Assembly: GCF_007752135.1 (NCBI RefSeq)
Contig: NZ_CP036298.1
Span: forward strand, 4,774,001-4,838,000
Direction of reading: 5' to 3'
From: Aureliella helgolandensis
GTDB lineage: Bacteria; Planctomycetota; Planctomycetia; Pirellulales; Pirellulaceae
DNA length: 64,000 nt
Part shown: positions 53,774-63,467 of the stretch, one piece after another
How the letters are laid out: each line of letters begins with the position of its first letter
Position numbering within the stretch: the first letter of the stretch is position 1
Translations under genes and position numbers: made by a program
Notes under the pieces: generated by a model
Told to the model about the DNA's origin: nothing
The model's database searches: none
Seen by the model: the letters and a program-made list of their open reading frames with translations, nothing else

Positions 53774-54176
53774 ACAGGCTTACCCTTCTCATTTTGAAAC
53801 TGCAGAACACTTTCGAAAATCTAGAACCAGTCGTAAGTGACGGTCCCACCCCATGCAAACACCCTACTGGGCGCCCCAACCACTCCGCCGCAGGCGGGCG
53901 GTTGATTGCCACGCGACATCGCATCCCCTACAAATTCGCCGTTCCGCATTGCATTTACCCTGTAGCGAATCCAGCTTGGCAAAGTGCTTCCAGGCAGACA
54001 GGGCAGGGCACTGCTCCCGGGCGGCTTGGTCACTCCCTTCGTGGTCAAACTGAAAACAGTGGTAATCAGCAAGGCCTCGAGCGGTGGATTCCCATGGCAA
54101 CAGACCGGTTAGCAACAGACCGCAAGCGGTTGGAGCCTAGCGTGGCAGCAGTCACTTGCCCCCGAGTCTACCGCTG
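53774..54176. other. Intergenic stretch between the two TPR/ASPIC cassettes
   Basis: No gene or clear regulatory element was found. Being between two duplicated cassettes it could hold the promoter of the second. Confidence 0.45.
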
Positions 54177-55874
54177 TTAGGGTGCGACCGCCGGTGGTGA
54201 CGGTTGCCTTTCAATGCCAAGACCTTGCCGGATGGTGTACAAACCGTTGGCCTCCAAGTCGTGGAACACCTCCCGATCGCCACCGTACCATTGGATCTCT
54301 AGGCGTTCCAGCCGAGCGGAAGTTCCCAATCCAAAATGCAGACGGGTGCCGAAATGGCTCTGATAGCCACGCCCGCTCAGCAGCTCTCGAATTTGCTCCC
54401 GCCCTTCATGAACGGCCATGACCTTAGTCCCCACGGCACTTCGACTCGCCTGGATCCCGATCAGATCCAATTCAATCCAATTGTTCTCGGCAGAACTGTT
54501 TTTGAAGAGCGTCGGAACCGTTCGAATATTGAGGACCACCAAGTCTGGACGACCGTCTCGATCCAAGTCCTCCACGACCAAGCCTCGGCTACTTTCCTTG
54601 GCAACAGTCGCAATTCCGCAGTCCATCGAGCAATCGGTAAAACGCCCCGCTTCATTTTCAAAGACTTGGTTGTGAATGCGATAGCTGGTGGTGTCGTCAA
54701 ATTCGTCGAGGTTGTCATGAATATGACCGTTGGCGAGCACGAGATCTTGGTCTTGATCGTTGTCTAGGTCGGCAAAGGCGGTGCCCCAGTTAACGCGGCG
54801 ATCGGTGTTGGCGCCTGCTCCCACGGAGAGAGTGATGTCTTGGAAGATGGCGCTCCCAAGATTCTCATACAGCGTGGTGCTTTGATTTTCGTAAGAGGTC
54901 ACAAATAGATCGAGCGTTCCGTCGCCGTTGTAGTCGGACACGTCGGCTCCCATGCTTCCCTGAGGCTCACCTTGATAGTCGTAGGCGACGCCTCCCAACA
55001 ATGCGATTTCAGTAAAAATTCCGTGGCCATCATTCTCCCACAGAAAGTTGCGAGTGGAGTCGTTGGCTACAAAGATATCGGTATCTCCATCGGCATCGGC
55101 ATCAAAGCAGACGGTGCCCATGCCCCATTCGGCATCCAGCCCAATTCCGGAAGACTGGCTGACATTCGTGAACGTTCCGTCCCCATTATTGCGAAGCAAA
55201 TCATCGGGCTCAGCGGGATAAAGTACCGGCCCGCCGTAGACGACTTTCCCTTGAAATTTGGATGGCTCCCTGAGGTCGTAATCGAACACGATGTAGTTGG
55301 CGACATAGATATCTAAATCGCCATCTCCATCCATATCGAGCATCGACACGCCAGCGCCAACCTTACTTCCGCATTGCGTGACTTGCGATGCAGATTGTAC
55401 AAACCTCCCGTCGCTGCAATTGAGGAACAATTCGTTACGTCCGTAATTATTCACATATACATCCGGGCATCCGTCTTCGTTCACGTCCCCTACCGAAACG
55501 CCTAAACTATGGGAGAGACTACCGAGCCCACTCTGCTCCGTAACATCAACAAAGGTCCAATCCCCTTGGTTGCGATAGAGTCGATTGGGCTGCACTCTAC
55601 TCGGATCTGCACCTTTCAAGGCTCCGCCGCTGAGGAAATACAGGTCTAGATAGCCATCGCCATCGTAATCAAACGACGCCATTCCAGAGGCCACCGCCTC
55701 GACAAGGTAATGTTGTCCGCTACTACCATCGGAATGCAATCCAACGATCCCCGTCTGCTCTGCCAACAATGGCTGCAAGCGAATCGTCGTCGTCGGATTT
55801 TTGGCATCCAGGCTGCTGCCGGTAGTGAGGACCAGCCCGGTTAGTAGTAAACAACAAGTCAACCTGCAATTCAT
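54177..55874 (-). CDS. FG-GAP/VCBS repeat protein with ASPIC_UnbV domain (CRTAC1-like), copy 1
   Basis: The product has 565 residues. A signal peptide (MNCRLTCCLLLTGLVLTTGS) is followed by an array of FG-GAP blades with D-x-D-x-D-G loops: SFDYDGDGYLDLYFLSGG, DVNEDGCPDVYVNNYGRN, DMDGDGDLDIYVANYIVF and ADADGDTDIFVANDSTRN. The ASPIC_UnbV C-terminus includes ELLSGRGYQSHFGTRLHFGL. It is likely a secreted beta-propeller. The ATG overlaps the stop of the TPR gene as ATGA, so the pair is translationally coupled. Relative to copy 2 at 50270-52057 the domain order is the same, the length similar. Confidence 0.92.
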   Translation of the reverse strand: MNCRLTCCLLLTGLVLTTGSSLDAKNPTTTIRLQPLLAEQTGIVGLHSDGSSGQHYLVEAVASGMASFDYDGDGYLDLYFLSGGALKGADPSRVQPNRLYRNQGDWTFVDVTEQSGLGSLSHSLGVSVGDVNEDGCPDVYVNNYGRNELFLNCSDGRFVQSASQVTQCGSKVGAGVSMLDMDGDGDLDIYVANYIVFDYDLREPSKFQGKVVYGGPVLYPAEPDDLLRNNGDGTFTNVSQSSGIGLDAEWGMGTVCFDADADGDTDIFVANDSTRNFLWENDGHGIFTEIALLGGVAYDYQGEPQGSMGADVSDYNGDGTLDLFVTSYENQSTTLYENLGSAIFQDITLSVGAGANTDRRVNWGTAFADLDNDQDQDLVLANGHIHDNLDEFDDTTSYRIHNQVFENEAGRFTDCSMDCGIATVAKESSRGLVVEDLDRDGRPDLVVLNIRTVPTLFKNSSAENNWIELDLIGIQASRSAVGTKVMAVHEGREQIRELLSGRGYQSHFGTRLHFGLGTSARLERLEIQWYGGDREVFHDLEANGLYTIRQGLGIERQPSPPAVAP

Positions 55875-57043
55875 GGGGATTCGTATCTTTGAATAAAGCG
55901 ATCAGCCCATTGGCTGCGGGAATCGTGGGGATCTAATTCAATAGCAGTCCGAAACGCCTCAATCGCCAAGTCGGCTTGCCCCAACTCGGTGTAGGCGTTG
56001 CCAAGTATAAACCAATGGTCAATGTTGGACGGTTCGAGTTCAATGAGCCGTTTGGTCGTGGCGGCGACATCGACAAATCGTCCTTGGCCCAGACATAGCG
56101 TGCGTATTTCGAGCAGATATTCAACGTTGGGTGGACTGAGTTGAATCGCATTCAGCATGTGGTCAATCGCTTGTGGAACCTGCTCCGGAGATTTACTGAG
56201 GACTCGGCCGGCGTCCATACAAATCTGCGCCAAGCCACTGATGGCAAATTCGCGATCTTGAAATCCCTCAGCGTCCTGTGCATTCTCTTCCCGATCCCGT
56301 TGTGCAAATTCGCGAAATCGCAAATTGAATTCTTTGGCCTTCTCGCGATCCCCCAGGGCCGCGTAGACGCGAGTTAGGCCATACATTGCATCTTTGGATT
56401 CTGCGTAATGCTCCAGTACGCGTTCGAAGCAGCTCCGGGCTTTCTCATATTCGCGTTTCTGAAGGTAGGCTTGGCCTAGCAACTCGAGGGCACCGACCGT
56501 CGCAAAGGGTGAATTGACAATTCGCTCGAGGTGTGCGATCCCCTCGTCAATTTTTCCATCGTGGACTAAGGCATCGGCGTGCATAATTCGAGCCTGCCGA
56601 TCCTCCTGATCGAGGTTGCTGACCTGACCGAAAAGCACTGCGGCTTCCGTGAAGCGATCGGATTCGAAGGCCATCAAGCCGAGGCCGTAGAGGGCTTCTG
56701 CACAATGCTCATCCAAGCGAATCGCTTGCTCCCAATCCTGGCGGGCCTCTGTCGATTTACCGAGCAAGTAGGACAACCGCGCACGCGCGCTGTACGCAGT
56801 CGGCATTTCAGGATTCGCTTCGACCAACTCATCGGCCAGAGCGCGCGCCCGCGACAAGATGTCCTCCGCTGAACTATCTGCGATTTCCAAGCGGAGATTG
56901 CTCTCGGCTTCGAACATCGATGGAGGGAGGCTGGGAGGGTTCAACGACGCGCTTAGCCCTCCCCATTTCCAAGAGACGAAAATCGAGAATCCTGCGAGGA
57001 GGAGTGCAGAACCGACCAGTAGTCGAACACGGGCTGAAGGCAC
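55871..57043 (-). CDS. TPR-repeat protein, copy 1
   Basis: The product has 390 residues. The N-terminus has a hydrophobic anchor (RLLVGSALLLAGFSIFVSW) and no lipobox Cys. About nine tetratricopeptide repeats follow, such as EALYGLGLMAFESDRFTEAA, AVLFGQVSNLDQEDRQARIM and VGALELLGQAYLQKREYEKA. Overlap with the ASPIC/UnbV gene (ATGA) suggests the products interact, perhaps as a scaffold for the propeller protein. It is the likely first gene of the cassette after the small lipoprotein. Confidence 0.9.
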   Translation of the reverse strand: MPSARVRLLVGSALLLAGFSIFVSWKWGGLSASLNPPSLPPSMFEAESNLRLEIADSSAEDILSRARALADELVEANPEMPTAYSARARLSYLLGKSTEARQDWEQAIRLDEHCAEALYGLGLMAFESDRFTEAAVLFGQVSNLDQEDRQARIMHADALVHDGKIDEGIAHLERIVNSPFATVGALELLGQAYLQKREYEKARSCFERVLEHYAESKDAMYGLTRVYAALGDREKAKEFNLRFREFAQRDREENAQDAEGFQDREFAISGLAQICMDAGRVLSKSPEQVPQAIDHMLNAIQLSPPNVEYLLEIRTLCLGQGRFVDVAATTKRLIELEPSNIDHWFILGNAYTELGQADLAIEAFRTAIELDPHDSRSQWADRFIQRYESP

Positions 57044-57257
57044 TTTGGAGCATCGCTACGAGAGAAGAGATTGGAACAATCGCTAGCGTGTCGAGGTGGC
57101 TTGAGCATGGCAAGAGCTTGCAGCTCGGAATTCCTCTGGCGCTCAGCGATAGTTTAAACCATGCACAAATGCGAAGTGCCCGAAACTCAGAACCCGGCAC
57201 GCTGGCATTCGCAAAAAATGCCAGCGGTGTTGAGTTTTTCAAGCATCCAGTCGAGGA

Positions 57258-57737
57258 CTATTTGGACGTGACTTCGAAGTTGAATTCGTTGGGGCCGCTA
57301 TCGGTGACGGTCGCGGTCAGCCCGGAGCCGGCTTCATTGCTCCACTTTTTGGCGATCAAATTCTTTGCCACCGGGGCGTTGCGTCCCTTTTTATCCAAAG
57401 CGCTGTACATCGCGTCCATCGCCTCGTCCTCACTCATGCCAGTCGTGTCGGGCATGCCATCGTCGCCTCCTTCAAATTTGGAGACGGCAACTTTATAGCT
57501 GCCCGGCAGAGCTCCGTCGCCATTGAATTCGGTCGTGAGCACGTACGCGCCCGAAGCGTCAGTCATGCCCGAAGCAGAGCGACCGTCTGCTGAATCGGCA
57601 TTGAACACAACCATTGCCCCCTCGACAGGCTCGCCGTCCAAAGTCACCTTCCCAGTCACAGGAACGGTTCCAAGTCCAGAGCCACATCCCGCTGCGAAAA
57701 GTAGAACACTAGCGAGGAAAAGATTTGCTGATCTCAT
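57258..57737 (-). CDS. Lipoprotein with carboxypeptidase-regulatory (transthyretin-like) domain
   Basis: The product has 159 residues. The signal FLASVLLFAAGCGSG gives a lipobox Cys at ~18. Residues ~25-95 (VPVTGKVTLDGEPVEGAMVV, then SGMTDASGAYVLTTEFNGDG, then LPGSYKVAVSKFEGG) fit a beta-sandwich of the carboxypeptidase-regulatory type, common in planctomycete lipoproteins of this size. Function unknown. It is 215 bases upstream of the TPR gene on the same strand. Confidence 0.85.
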   Translation of the reverse strand: MRSANLFLASVLLFAAGCGSGLGTVPVTGKVTLDGEPVEGAMVVFNADSADGRSASGMTDASGAYVLTTEFNGDGALPGSYKVAVSKFEGGDDGMPDTTGMSEDEAMDAMYSALDKKGRNAPVAKNLIAKKWSNEAGSGLTATVTDSGPNEFNFEVTSK

Positions 57738-58041
57738 CGAATGTTTGCTTTCTGAAATTTCGATAAATAAAAACGAAGGTAACCTACGAAACCTTGGGCT
57801 GAAGCAGCGTTAGTGGCTTCCAGCATAGCACCAAGGTAAGCATTTGGGAAAATTTAAGCTCCCTACGTAACAGTCTAACAAAACATTAAGGTAGATTATA
57901 GGCTCGGAGTGTAGATTGCTAAAACCGAACACACTTTCTTCTCGGCAAATCTGTCGGGTGGGGAAGATAGGGCGTTTATAGCTTCGCATTCCGAGCGCCA
58001 CGTATCCTCAATTAATTATTTTAATGTTCAAAGGGTAATTG
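57738..58041. other. Divergent promoter region
   Basis: The region separates divergent genes at 57737 and 58042. It is AT-rich for the window around 57840-57900 and 58010-58030, which fits promoters, but I cannot name a box with confidence. Confidence 0.4.
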
Positions 58042-58785
58042 ATGTCCGAAAACGAAGCTTCCGTTGACGCTCCCCAAAGTCCTCCAGCCCCGTCCCCCGC
58101 TTGGTTGCCCCCGGTGGCCATCCTGGCAGGAATCCTGGCCGGTGCGATTGGAGGCTACACAATCTTTACCTTGCGGGAATTCTACCTGACCATTCCGGAC
58201 GGCCTGCCTCCCTATTCCGCCGAATGGGAAGCGCAAAACCAATGGGACAAAATGCGCAACTTGGGCATGGGGGTTGGAACCTTAGGGGCGCTATTGCTGG
58301 GATGCATTGGCTTGGCCGTCGGTGCTACCGTTTCCGCAAGTCGTGCAATCACGGGCTTGGTCGCAGGTTTGATCAGTGGTTTGGTAGTTGGGATCATCGT
58401 AGGCCCCATCGGCTATTTAACCTCCGCTGCGCTCATCCCGGTCATGATCGAAGGCATTGTCAAGACGATTGCCATTTACGCGCCCATTTGGATTGCATTC
58501 TGCCTTGCTTCAGCCTTCTTGAGCTTGACCTTGCGAGGAGCGCAGCGCGATTGGGGCGCGGCCATCACCAACGGCATCGGACTGGGAATCTTAGGAGTCA
58601 TCATCTTCCCCTTGCTGTGCACGGTCGTATTTCCAGTGGGAAGGCCTGAATTGATTATCCCAGAGCATTCCGGCATTCTCTACACAGGCTATATTTTGGT
58701 TGGACTGACCGCTGCCATTACGGCGTTGAGCGTCTTGAAACCCAAGAAGTCCAAGTCGAAAACCACGTCGGAAGCAGCCTCCTAA
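58042..58785 (+). CDS. Hypothetical membrane protein with six hydrophobic segments
   Basis: The product has 247 residues from ATG 58042; the N-terminal ~30 residues are polar (NEASVDAPQSPPAPSPAW). Six hydrophobic segments follow, for example PVAILAGILAGAIGGYTIFT, GTLGALLLGCIGLAVGATVS and AGLISGLVVGIIVGPIGYLT; Gly-rich packing is notable. The C-terminal tail is basic. I know no named family. It is a single gene with ~440 bases of non-coding DNA after it. Confidence 0.7.
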   Translation: MSENEASVDAPQSPPAPSPAWLPPVAILAGILAGAIGGYTIFTLREFYLTIPDGLPPYSAEWEAQNQWDKMRNLGMGVGTLGALLLGCIGLAVGATVSASRAITGLVAGLISGLVVGIIVGPIGYLTSAALIPVMIEGIVKTIAIYAPIWIAFCLASAFLSLTLRGAQRDWGAAITNGIGLGILGVIIFPLLCTVVFPVGRPELIIPEHSGILYTGYILVGLTAAITALSVLKPKKSKSKTTSEAAS

Positions 58786-59225
58786 TCTGCGCGACAGCCG
58801 AACCGATACGGTGCTCCCAGCCCGCGTGGAACCTCGGCAACCTGCCCCGGTTCACGCGGCGGTGCGAGTCAACCGTTTTAAGCGTCGTTTAGCGAGGCTT
58901 TGCCTAGCGGCCGGTCGGACGCACCAACGCGACCTACGCAAACCTAGTTCAGGCGCCCCTCTGGCGGATTCGGCCTGCACTAGGCATGACCAACGCGCAA
59001 TTGCATAATAGGTTTCCGTACTTGCGGAAGCCTGACGATGTCTAGCTCATTGCCCATTCGACAGAGCAGTTACTCCTGCTTGTCTTCCTCTAGAATGGCA
59101 GCTCTTGGAATCCCGTAGCGATTCGCGTTCGCGCGCAGGTGTAGCCCCGCTCGGGCAGCAGCAGGTTCGGAAACTGCAATGACTTCGACTCACTTACTCT
59201 CCCATCTAATATTTCAGGCTCAAGT
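58786..59225. other. Intergenic stretch, nothing recognised
   Basis: No gene or clear terminator; inverted pieces such as GCGTCGTTTAGCG are present but no strong hairpin was confirmed. Confidence 0.4.
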
Positions 59226-60851
59226 ATGAACCCTGCTCTAACATCCAGTCCGCAGTGGCACGCTCTGGAAGCTCATTACAATGACATTAGAGGCATTCAC
59301 CTAAGAGAGATGTTCGCAAAGAATCCTCGACGCGGCCAAGAACTGGCCGTCGAGGGCGTGGGGCTGTACCTCGATTACTCCAAGAACCGCATCGACGGCG
59401 ACACGCTTGGGCTACTCTTGAACCTCGCTAAGTCGGTCGACTTGCCGGCGCGAGTTGAAGCCATGTTTAATGGGGAAAAGATCAATTTGACCGAGGGCCG
59501 TGCAGTTCTGCACACCGCCCTGCGTGCCCCCCGCGATGCTTCGGTTTTAGTAGACGGCCAGAACGTAATCCCCGATGTCCACGCCGTGCTCGACAAGATG
59601 GCGGCGTTTTGCGAGCGAGTTCGCAGCGGAACTTGGTTAGGGCATACCGGCAAGCCAATCCGCAACGTCGTCAACATTGGGATTGGAGGATCCGATCTCG
59701 GGCCTGTGATGGCCTACGAAGCTCTGCGGCACTTCAGTCAACGCGATCTTACGATGCGGTTTGTCAGCAATGTGGACGCTACCGACTTCGTGGAAGCAAC
59801 CGTTGATTTGGATCCCACGGAAACCCTGTTCATCATTGCTTCAAAAACGTTCACCACCATTGAAACAATGACCAACGCGCAGACCGCTCGCGATTGGTTC
59901 TTGGCGCGTGTCGACGGAGAGGAATCGGCTATCGCCAAGCACTTTGTGGCGTTATCCACCAATGCTGAAAAAGTTGCTGCGTTCGGCATTGATACGCAAA
60001 ACATGTTCGAATTTTGGGACTGGGTTGGCGGGCGTTACTCGATGGAATCGGCTATTGGGCTGTCCACCATGCTCGCGGTGGGGCCAGACGTGTTTCGGCG
60101 GATGTTGGCCGGATTTCACGAAATGGATCAGCATTTCCGGACAACCCCTTTGGAGAAAAACCTGCCTGTCATCATGGGGCTCCTAGCCGTCTGGTACTCC
60201 AACTTCTTCCGCGCTGAGACAACTGCCGTCCTGCCCTACGATCAGTACCTCAAACGGTTTCCTGCCTACCTGCAACAACTGACCATGGAAAGCAACGGAA
60301 AGTACATCACGACGGCCGGAACCGAAGTGGATTACGATACCGGCATGATCTATTGGGGTGAGCCCGGTACTAATGGGCAACACTCGTTCTACCAACTCAT
60401 CCACCAAGGCACCCGCTTAATCCCTTGCGATTTCATTGCCTTCGGTAAATCGCTCAACCCAATCGGAGCCCATCAAGACATCCTAGTTGCCAATGTCCTG
60501 GCTCAAAGCGAAGCGTTGGCGTTTGGGAAAACGGCGGAAGAGGTCAAAAGCGAGGGAACCGCAAAGTGGCTAGTGCCGCATCGCGAATTCCAGGGCAATC
60601 GTCCCTCCAACACGCTGTTTGCTGAGCAGATGTCCCCCGAAGTACTCGGAAAGCTGGTGGCACTCTACGAGCACAGCGTTTACGTTCAAAGCGTGATCTG
60701 GAATATTGACGCCTTTGATCAGTGGGGCGTTGAACTTGGCAAAGTGCTTGCCAAAAAAATCATCCCCGAGCTTGATGCCAGCCATTCTTCGGATCTGAAC
60801 CACGATAGCTCTACGAATGAATTGATTCGCCGCTACCGAGCCATGCAATAG
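59226..60851 (+). CDS. pgi: Glucose-6-phosphate isomerase
   Basis: The product has 541 residues, close to the ~550 usual for the long bacterial form. It interconverts glucose-6-phosphate and fructose-6-phosphate. The two signature regions are [20 protein letters not shown] with phosphate-binding Ser/Thr ([20 protein letters not shown]) and the C-terminal [19 protein letters not shown]. The active-site Glu is in [20 protein letters not shown] followed by [20 protein letters not shown], with the catalytic His in the last part. It is a single gene. ATG 59226 directly precedes family-like sequence. Confidence 0.97.
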   Translation: MNPALTSSPQWHALEAHYNDIRGIHLREMFAKNPRRGQELAVEGVGLYLDYSKNRIDGDTLGLLLNLAKSVDLPARVEAMFNGEKINLTEGRAVLHTALRAPRDASVLVDGQNVIPDVHAVLDKMAAFCERVRSGTWLGHTGKPIRNVVNIGIGGSDLGPVMAYEALRHFSQRDLTMRFVSNVDATDFVEATVDLDPTETLFIIASKTFTTIETMTNAQTARDWFLARVDGEESAIAKHFVALSTNAEKVAAFGIDTQNMFEFWDWVGGRYSMESAIGLSTMLAVGPDVFRRMLAGFHEMDQHFRTTPLEKNLPVIMGLLAVWYSNFFRAETTAVLPYDQYLKRFPAYLQQLTMESNGKYITTAGTEVDYDTGMIYWGEPGTNGQHSFYQLIHQGTRLIPCDFIAFGKSLNPIGAHQDILVANVLAQSEALAFGKTAEEVKSEGTAKWLVPHREFQGNRPSNTLFAEQMSPEVLGKLVALYEHSVYVQSVIWNIDAFDQWGVELGKVLAKKIIPELDASHSSDLNHDSSTNELIRRYRAMQ

Positions 60852-60952
60852 AATGCAGTGCGATAGAATATCAATTAGGCTACTGACAGACCTCTCCTAA
60901 ATTTGTTGGCGAACGACGGTATCCAATGCTCCTATTCAATTCGAGAAGATGC

Positions 60953-63451
60953 ATGAAGTTGCTGGTTGTGACCTTGTTGTTGTCCTGGCAGATCGGCCTC
61001 GTCGGCGCTGCGGAACAAGTTAGCTTCTCCAAACAGGTACTACCGATTCTGTCGGACAAGTGTTTCATTTGCCATGGCCCCGACGCCCGCGAGGCCAACG
61101 CCTTGCGACTCGATTCTTGGGAGGGAGCAACGGTTGATCTAGGTGGCTATCGCGCAATCGATGCCGCCGCTCCCGAGTCCAGTGAGCTGCTGCATCGCAT
61201 TCGTTCGCAGGATGACCCGATGCCGCCTCAAGACGCCGAGAAACAGCTCACCGATGTCGAGCGAGAGACCCTGGCAGCATGGATCGAACAGGGCGGCAAG
61301 TACACCAAGCACTGGGCTTACGTCCGGCCAGAAAACTCGCTGCCTCTCTCGGCGCCTGACGCCACCGGTTCCGCAATCATTGACGGCTTTATTCGCGACC
61401 AACTGCCGGCAGCGAATGCTTCGCCCCCCGGCGAATCCGCCACCGGTCACATTGACTTAGCTCCCGCCGCTGATCGCGCGACGCTGGCTCGCCGCGTCGC
61501 ACTCGTTCTCACGGGCCTACCTCCCACGCCACAGCAGCTGAGCAAATATCTATCGACAGCCGATCCAGAGGCCTATGAAACGCTGGTCGAAGACCTGCTA
61601 CAGGATCCCAAATTTGGAGAACACCAAGCTCGCTACTGGTTAGATGCCGTCCGCTACGGCGATACGCACGGCTTGCACCTGGATAATCGTCGAGCGATTT
61701 ATCCCTACCGGGATTGGGTCGTCAAGGCCTTGAATGACAATCTTCCCTTCGACCAATTCATCACCTGGCAGCTGGCAGGCGATCTGCTCCCCAACCCAAC
61801 TCTCGAACAACTAGTTGCGACGGGCTACGTACGCCTCAACCCGTCCACTTCCGAGGGTGGCGCCATTACCGAAGAGTTCCAAGCCAAAAACAGCTTTGAC
61901 CGTGCAGAGAATTTCGGTACCGTTTTTCTGGGAATGTCGCTGACATGCGCTCGTTGTCATACCCATAAATACGATCCCATACTCCACACGGAATACTATC
62001 AAATACTAGCCTTTTTCAACAACACCTCCGAGCGTGCGTTGGATGGCAACAAATACGACTATGCTCCGATTCTGCAAGCCCCCAACAATCAAACGCAATG
62101 GCAGCTGTGGAGCGAACTGACCGAACGAGAAAGCTTCTTACTCGAACGCGCCGCCGAGTTGATTGAACAAAAGAGGATTTTCAATGCAGAACAGGGGCGC
62201 GCATGGGAAATGGCCAGCCCTCGCGAAAAGCTACAGCTGCTGGCGGTACCCAATAGTCTCTTCGGGGACTCGACGATCGCGGAAAGAGCCCAGGACCTGC
62301 TGGCCGAATGGTCGAGTGCGGAGTCCAATTGGGTACCAACCCTGGTTGCTCAAGAGCTCGAGCAACGTCGACCTACCTACCTACTCAGCCGTGGCGAGTA
62401 CGACTTACCAACCGGGGAGCCGCTTATCCCAGACACCCAAGCAGTGCTCAGCCCCTTTCCGAGCGACGCCCCTAGAAATCGATTGGGACTGGCGCAGTGG
62501 ATGGTCCATTCTGACAATCCCTTAGTGTCACGCGTTTTGATCAACCGCGTATGGCAACGAGTCTTTGGGATTGGCCTAGTTCGCACACCCGAGGAATTCG
62601 GCTTGCAAGGCCAGCAACCCACCCACCCCGAACTGCTCGATTGGCTCGCCGTTGAATTTCAGGAGAGCGGTTGGGATTTGAAGCACATGCTGCGTTTGAT
62701 GGTCCACAGCAAGACATTCCAACAATCCTCCTCGCGACGTTCTGACATTTCCGATCCGGAAAACCGCCTTTTTGCTCGCGGCCCCAGTTTTCGACTCGAT
62801 GCCGAAGTCCTGCGCGATCTAGCCTTGTGGGGGAGCGGCCTGATGCTCGAGGAGTTGGGAGGCGAGGGCATTAAGCCGTTCCAACCGGATGGACTGTGGG
62901 AGGCTTTATCCCATCCAGCCAGCAATACCAAGAATTACGTGCCGGACACGGGCGATAAACTCTATCGACGCAGCCTGTACGTGTATTGGAAGCGAACCAG
63001 CCCGCACCCCATGATGACACTCTTTGACGCCCCTAGCCGTGAATCGAGCTGTGTGGCACGCTCTCGCACCAGCACCTCATTGCAATCACTAGCACTGTTC
63101 AATGAGACCCAACGCATCGAGTTTGCACGCAAGTTTGCCGAGCGTTTGATGATCGAAAGTCCGCCAGCGGCAGGTGCGACGGCCGACGGAAAAGCAATCG
63201 AGCAGCAGCGGCTTGACGCGTTGTTCGTAAAACTGGTGTGTCGACCGGCCACGGCTGCAGAAGCTGCCGCCTGCCTAAACCTTCTGCAACAAATGAACAA
63301 ACGCTACGCCACCTCCGACGCCGACTGTCAAGCCTTGTTGGCCATCGGCGAATCGCCCGTCGAACAACAGCTCGACGCGGTGGAATTAGCCGCCTGGACC
63401 CAAGTGGTCGTTACCGTGCTAGCCAGTGACCCTGTGATTTTGCTCTACTAG
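60953..63451 (+). CDS. PSCyt1/DUF1549/DUF1553 (PSD1) planctomycete cytochrome
   Basis: The product has about 832 residues from ATG 60953 (60926 is open too). A signal peptide (LLVVTLLLSWQIGLVGAAEQ) is followed by a cytochrome c-type motif CFICHGPDAREANALRLD (CxxCH, ~residue 35-45). DUF1549 (PSCyt2) covers about 150-365, with DRATLARRVALVLTGLPPTP, RYWLDAVRYGDTHGLHLDN and a second CxxCH in LTCARCHTHKYDPI. DUF1553 covers about 505-765, with RLGLAQWMVHSDNPLVSRVL, GLQGQQPTHPELLDWLAVEF and the R-R-S-L-Y-V-Y-W-K-R segment. These proteins are probably c-type cytochromes with oxidoreductase or carbohydrate roles. The DUF1501 gene 16 bases downstream is its usual partner. Confidence 0.95.
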   Translation: MKLLVVTLLLSWQIGLVGAAEQVSFSKQVLPILSDKCFICHGPDAREANALRLDSWEGATVDLGGYRAIDAAAPESSELLHRIRSQDDPMPPQDAEKQLTDVERETLAAWIEQGGKYTKHWAYVRPENSLPLSAPDATGSAIIDGFIRDQLPAANASPPGESATGHIDLAPAADRATLARRVALVLTGLPPTPQQLSKYLSTADPEAYETLVEDLLQDPKFGEHQARYWLDAVRYGDTHGLHLDNRRAIYPYRDWVVKALNDNLPFDQFITWQLAGDLLPNPTLEQLVATGYVRLNPSTSEGGAITEEFQAKNSFDRAENFGTVFLGMSLTCARCHTHKYDPILHTEYYQILAFFNNTSERALDGNKYDYAPILQAPNNQTQWQLWSELTERESFLLERAAELIEQKRIFNAEQGRAWEMASPREKLQLLAVPNSLFGDSTIAERAQDLLAEWSSAESNWVPTLVAQELEQRRPTYLLSRGEYDLPTGEPLIPDTQAVLSPFPSDAPRNRLGLAQWMVHSDNPLVSRVLINRVWQRVFGIGLVRTPEEFGLQGQQPTHPELLDWLAVEFQESGWDLKHMLRLMVHSKTFQQSSSRRSDISDPENRLFARGPSFRLDAEVLRDLALWGSGLMLEELGGEGIKPFQPDGLWEALSHPASNTKNYVPDTGDKLYRRSLYVYWKRTSPHPMMTLFDAPSRESSCVARSRTSTSLQSLALFNETQRIEFARKFAERLMIESPPAAGATADGKAIEQQRLDALFVKLVCRPATAAEAAACLNLLQQMNKRYATSDADCQALLAIGESPVEQQLDAVELAAWTQVVVTVLASDPVILLY

Positions 63452-63467
63452 ATGAATCGGTGATAAG

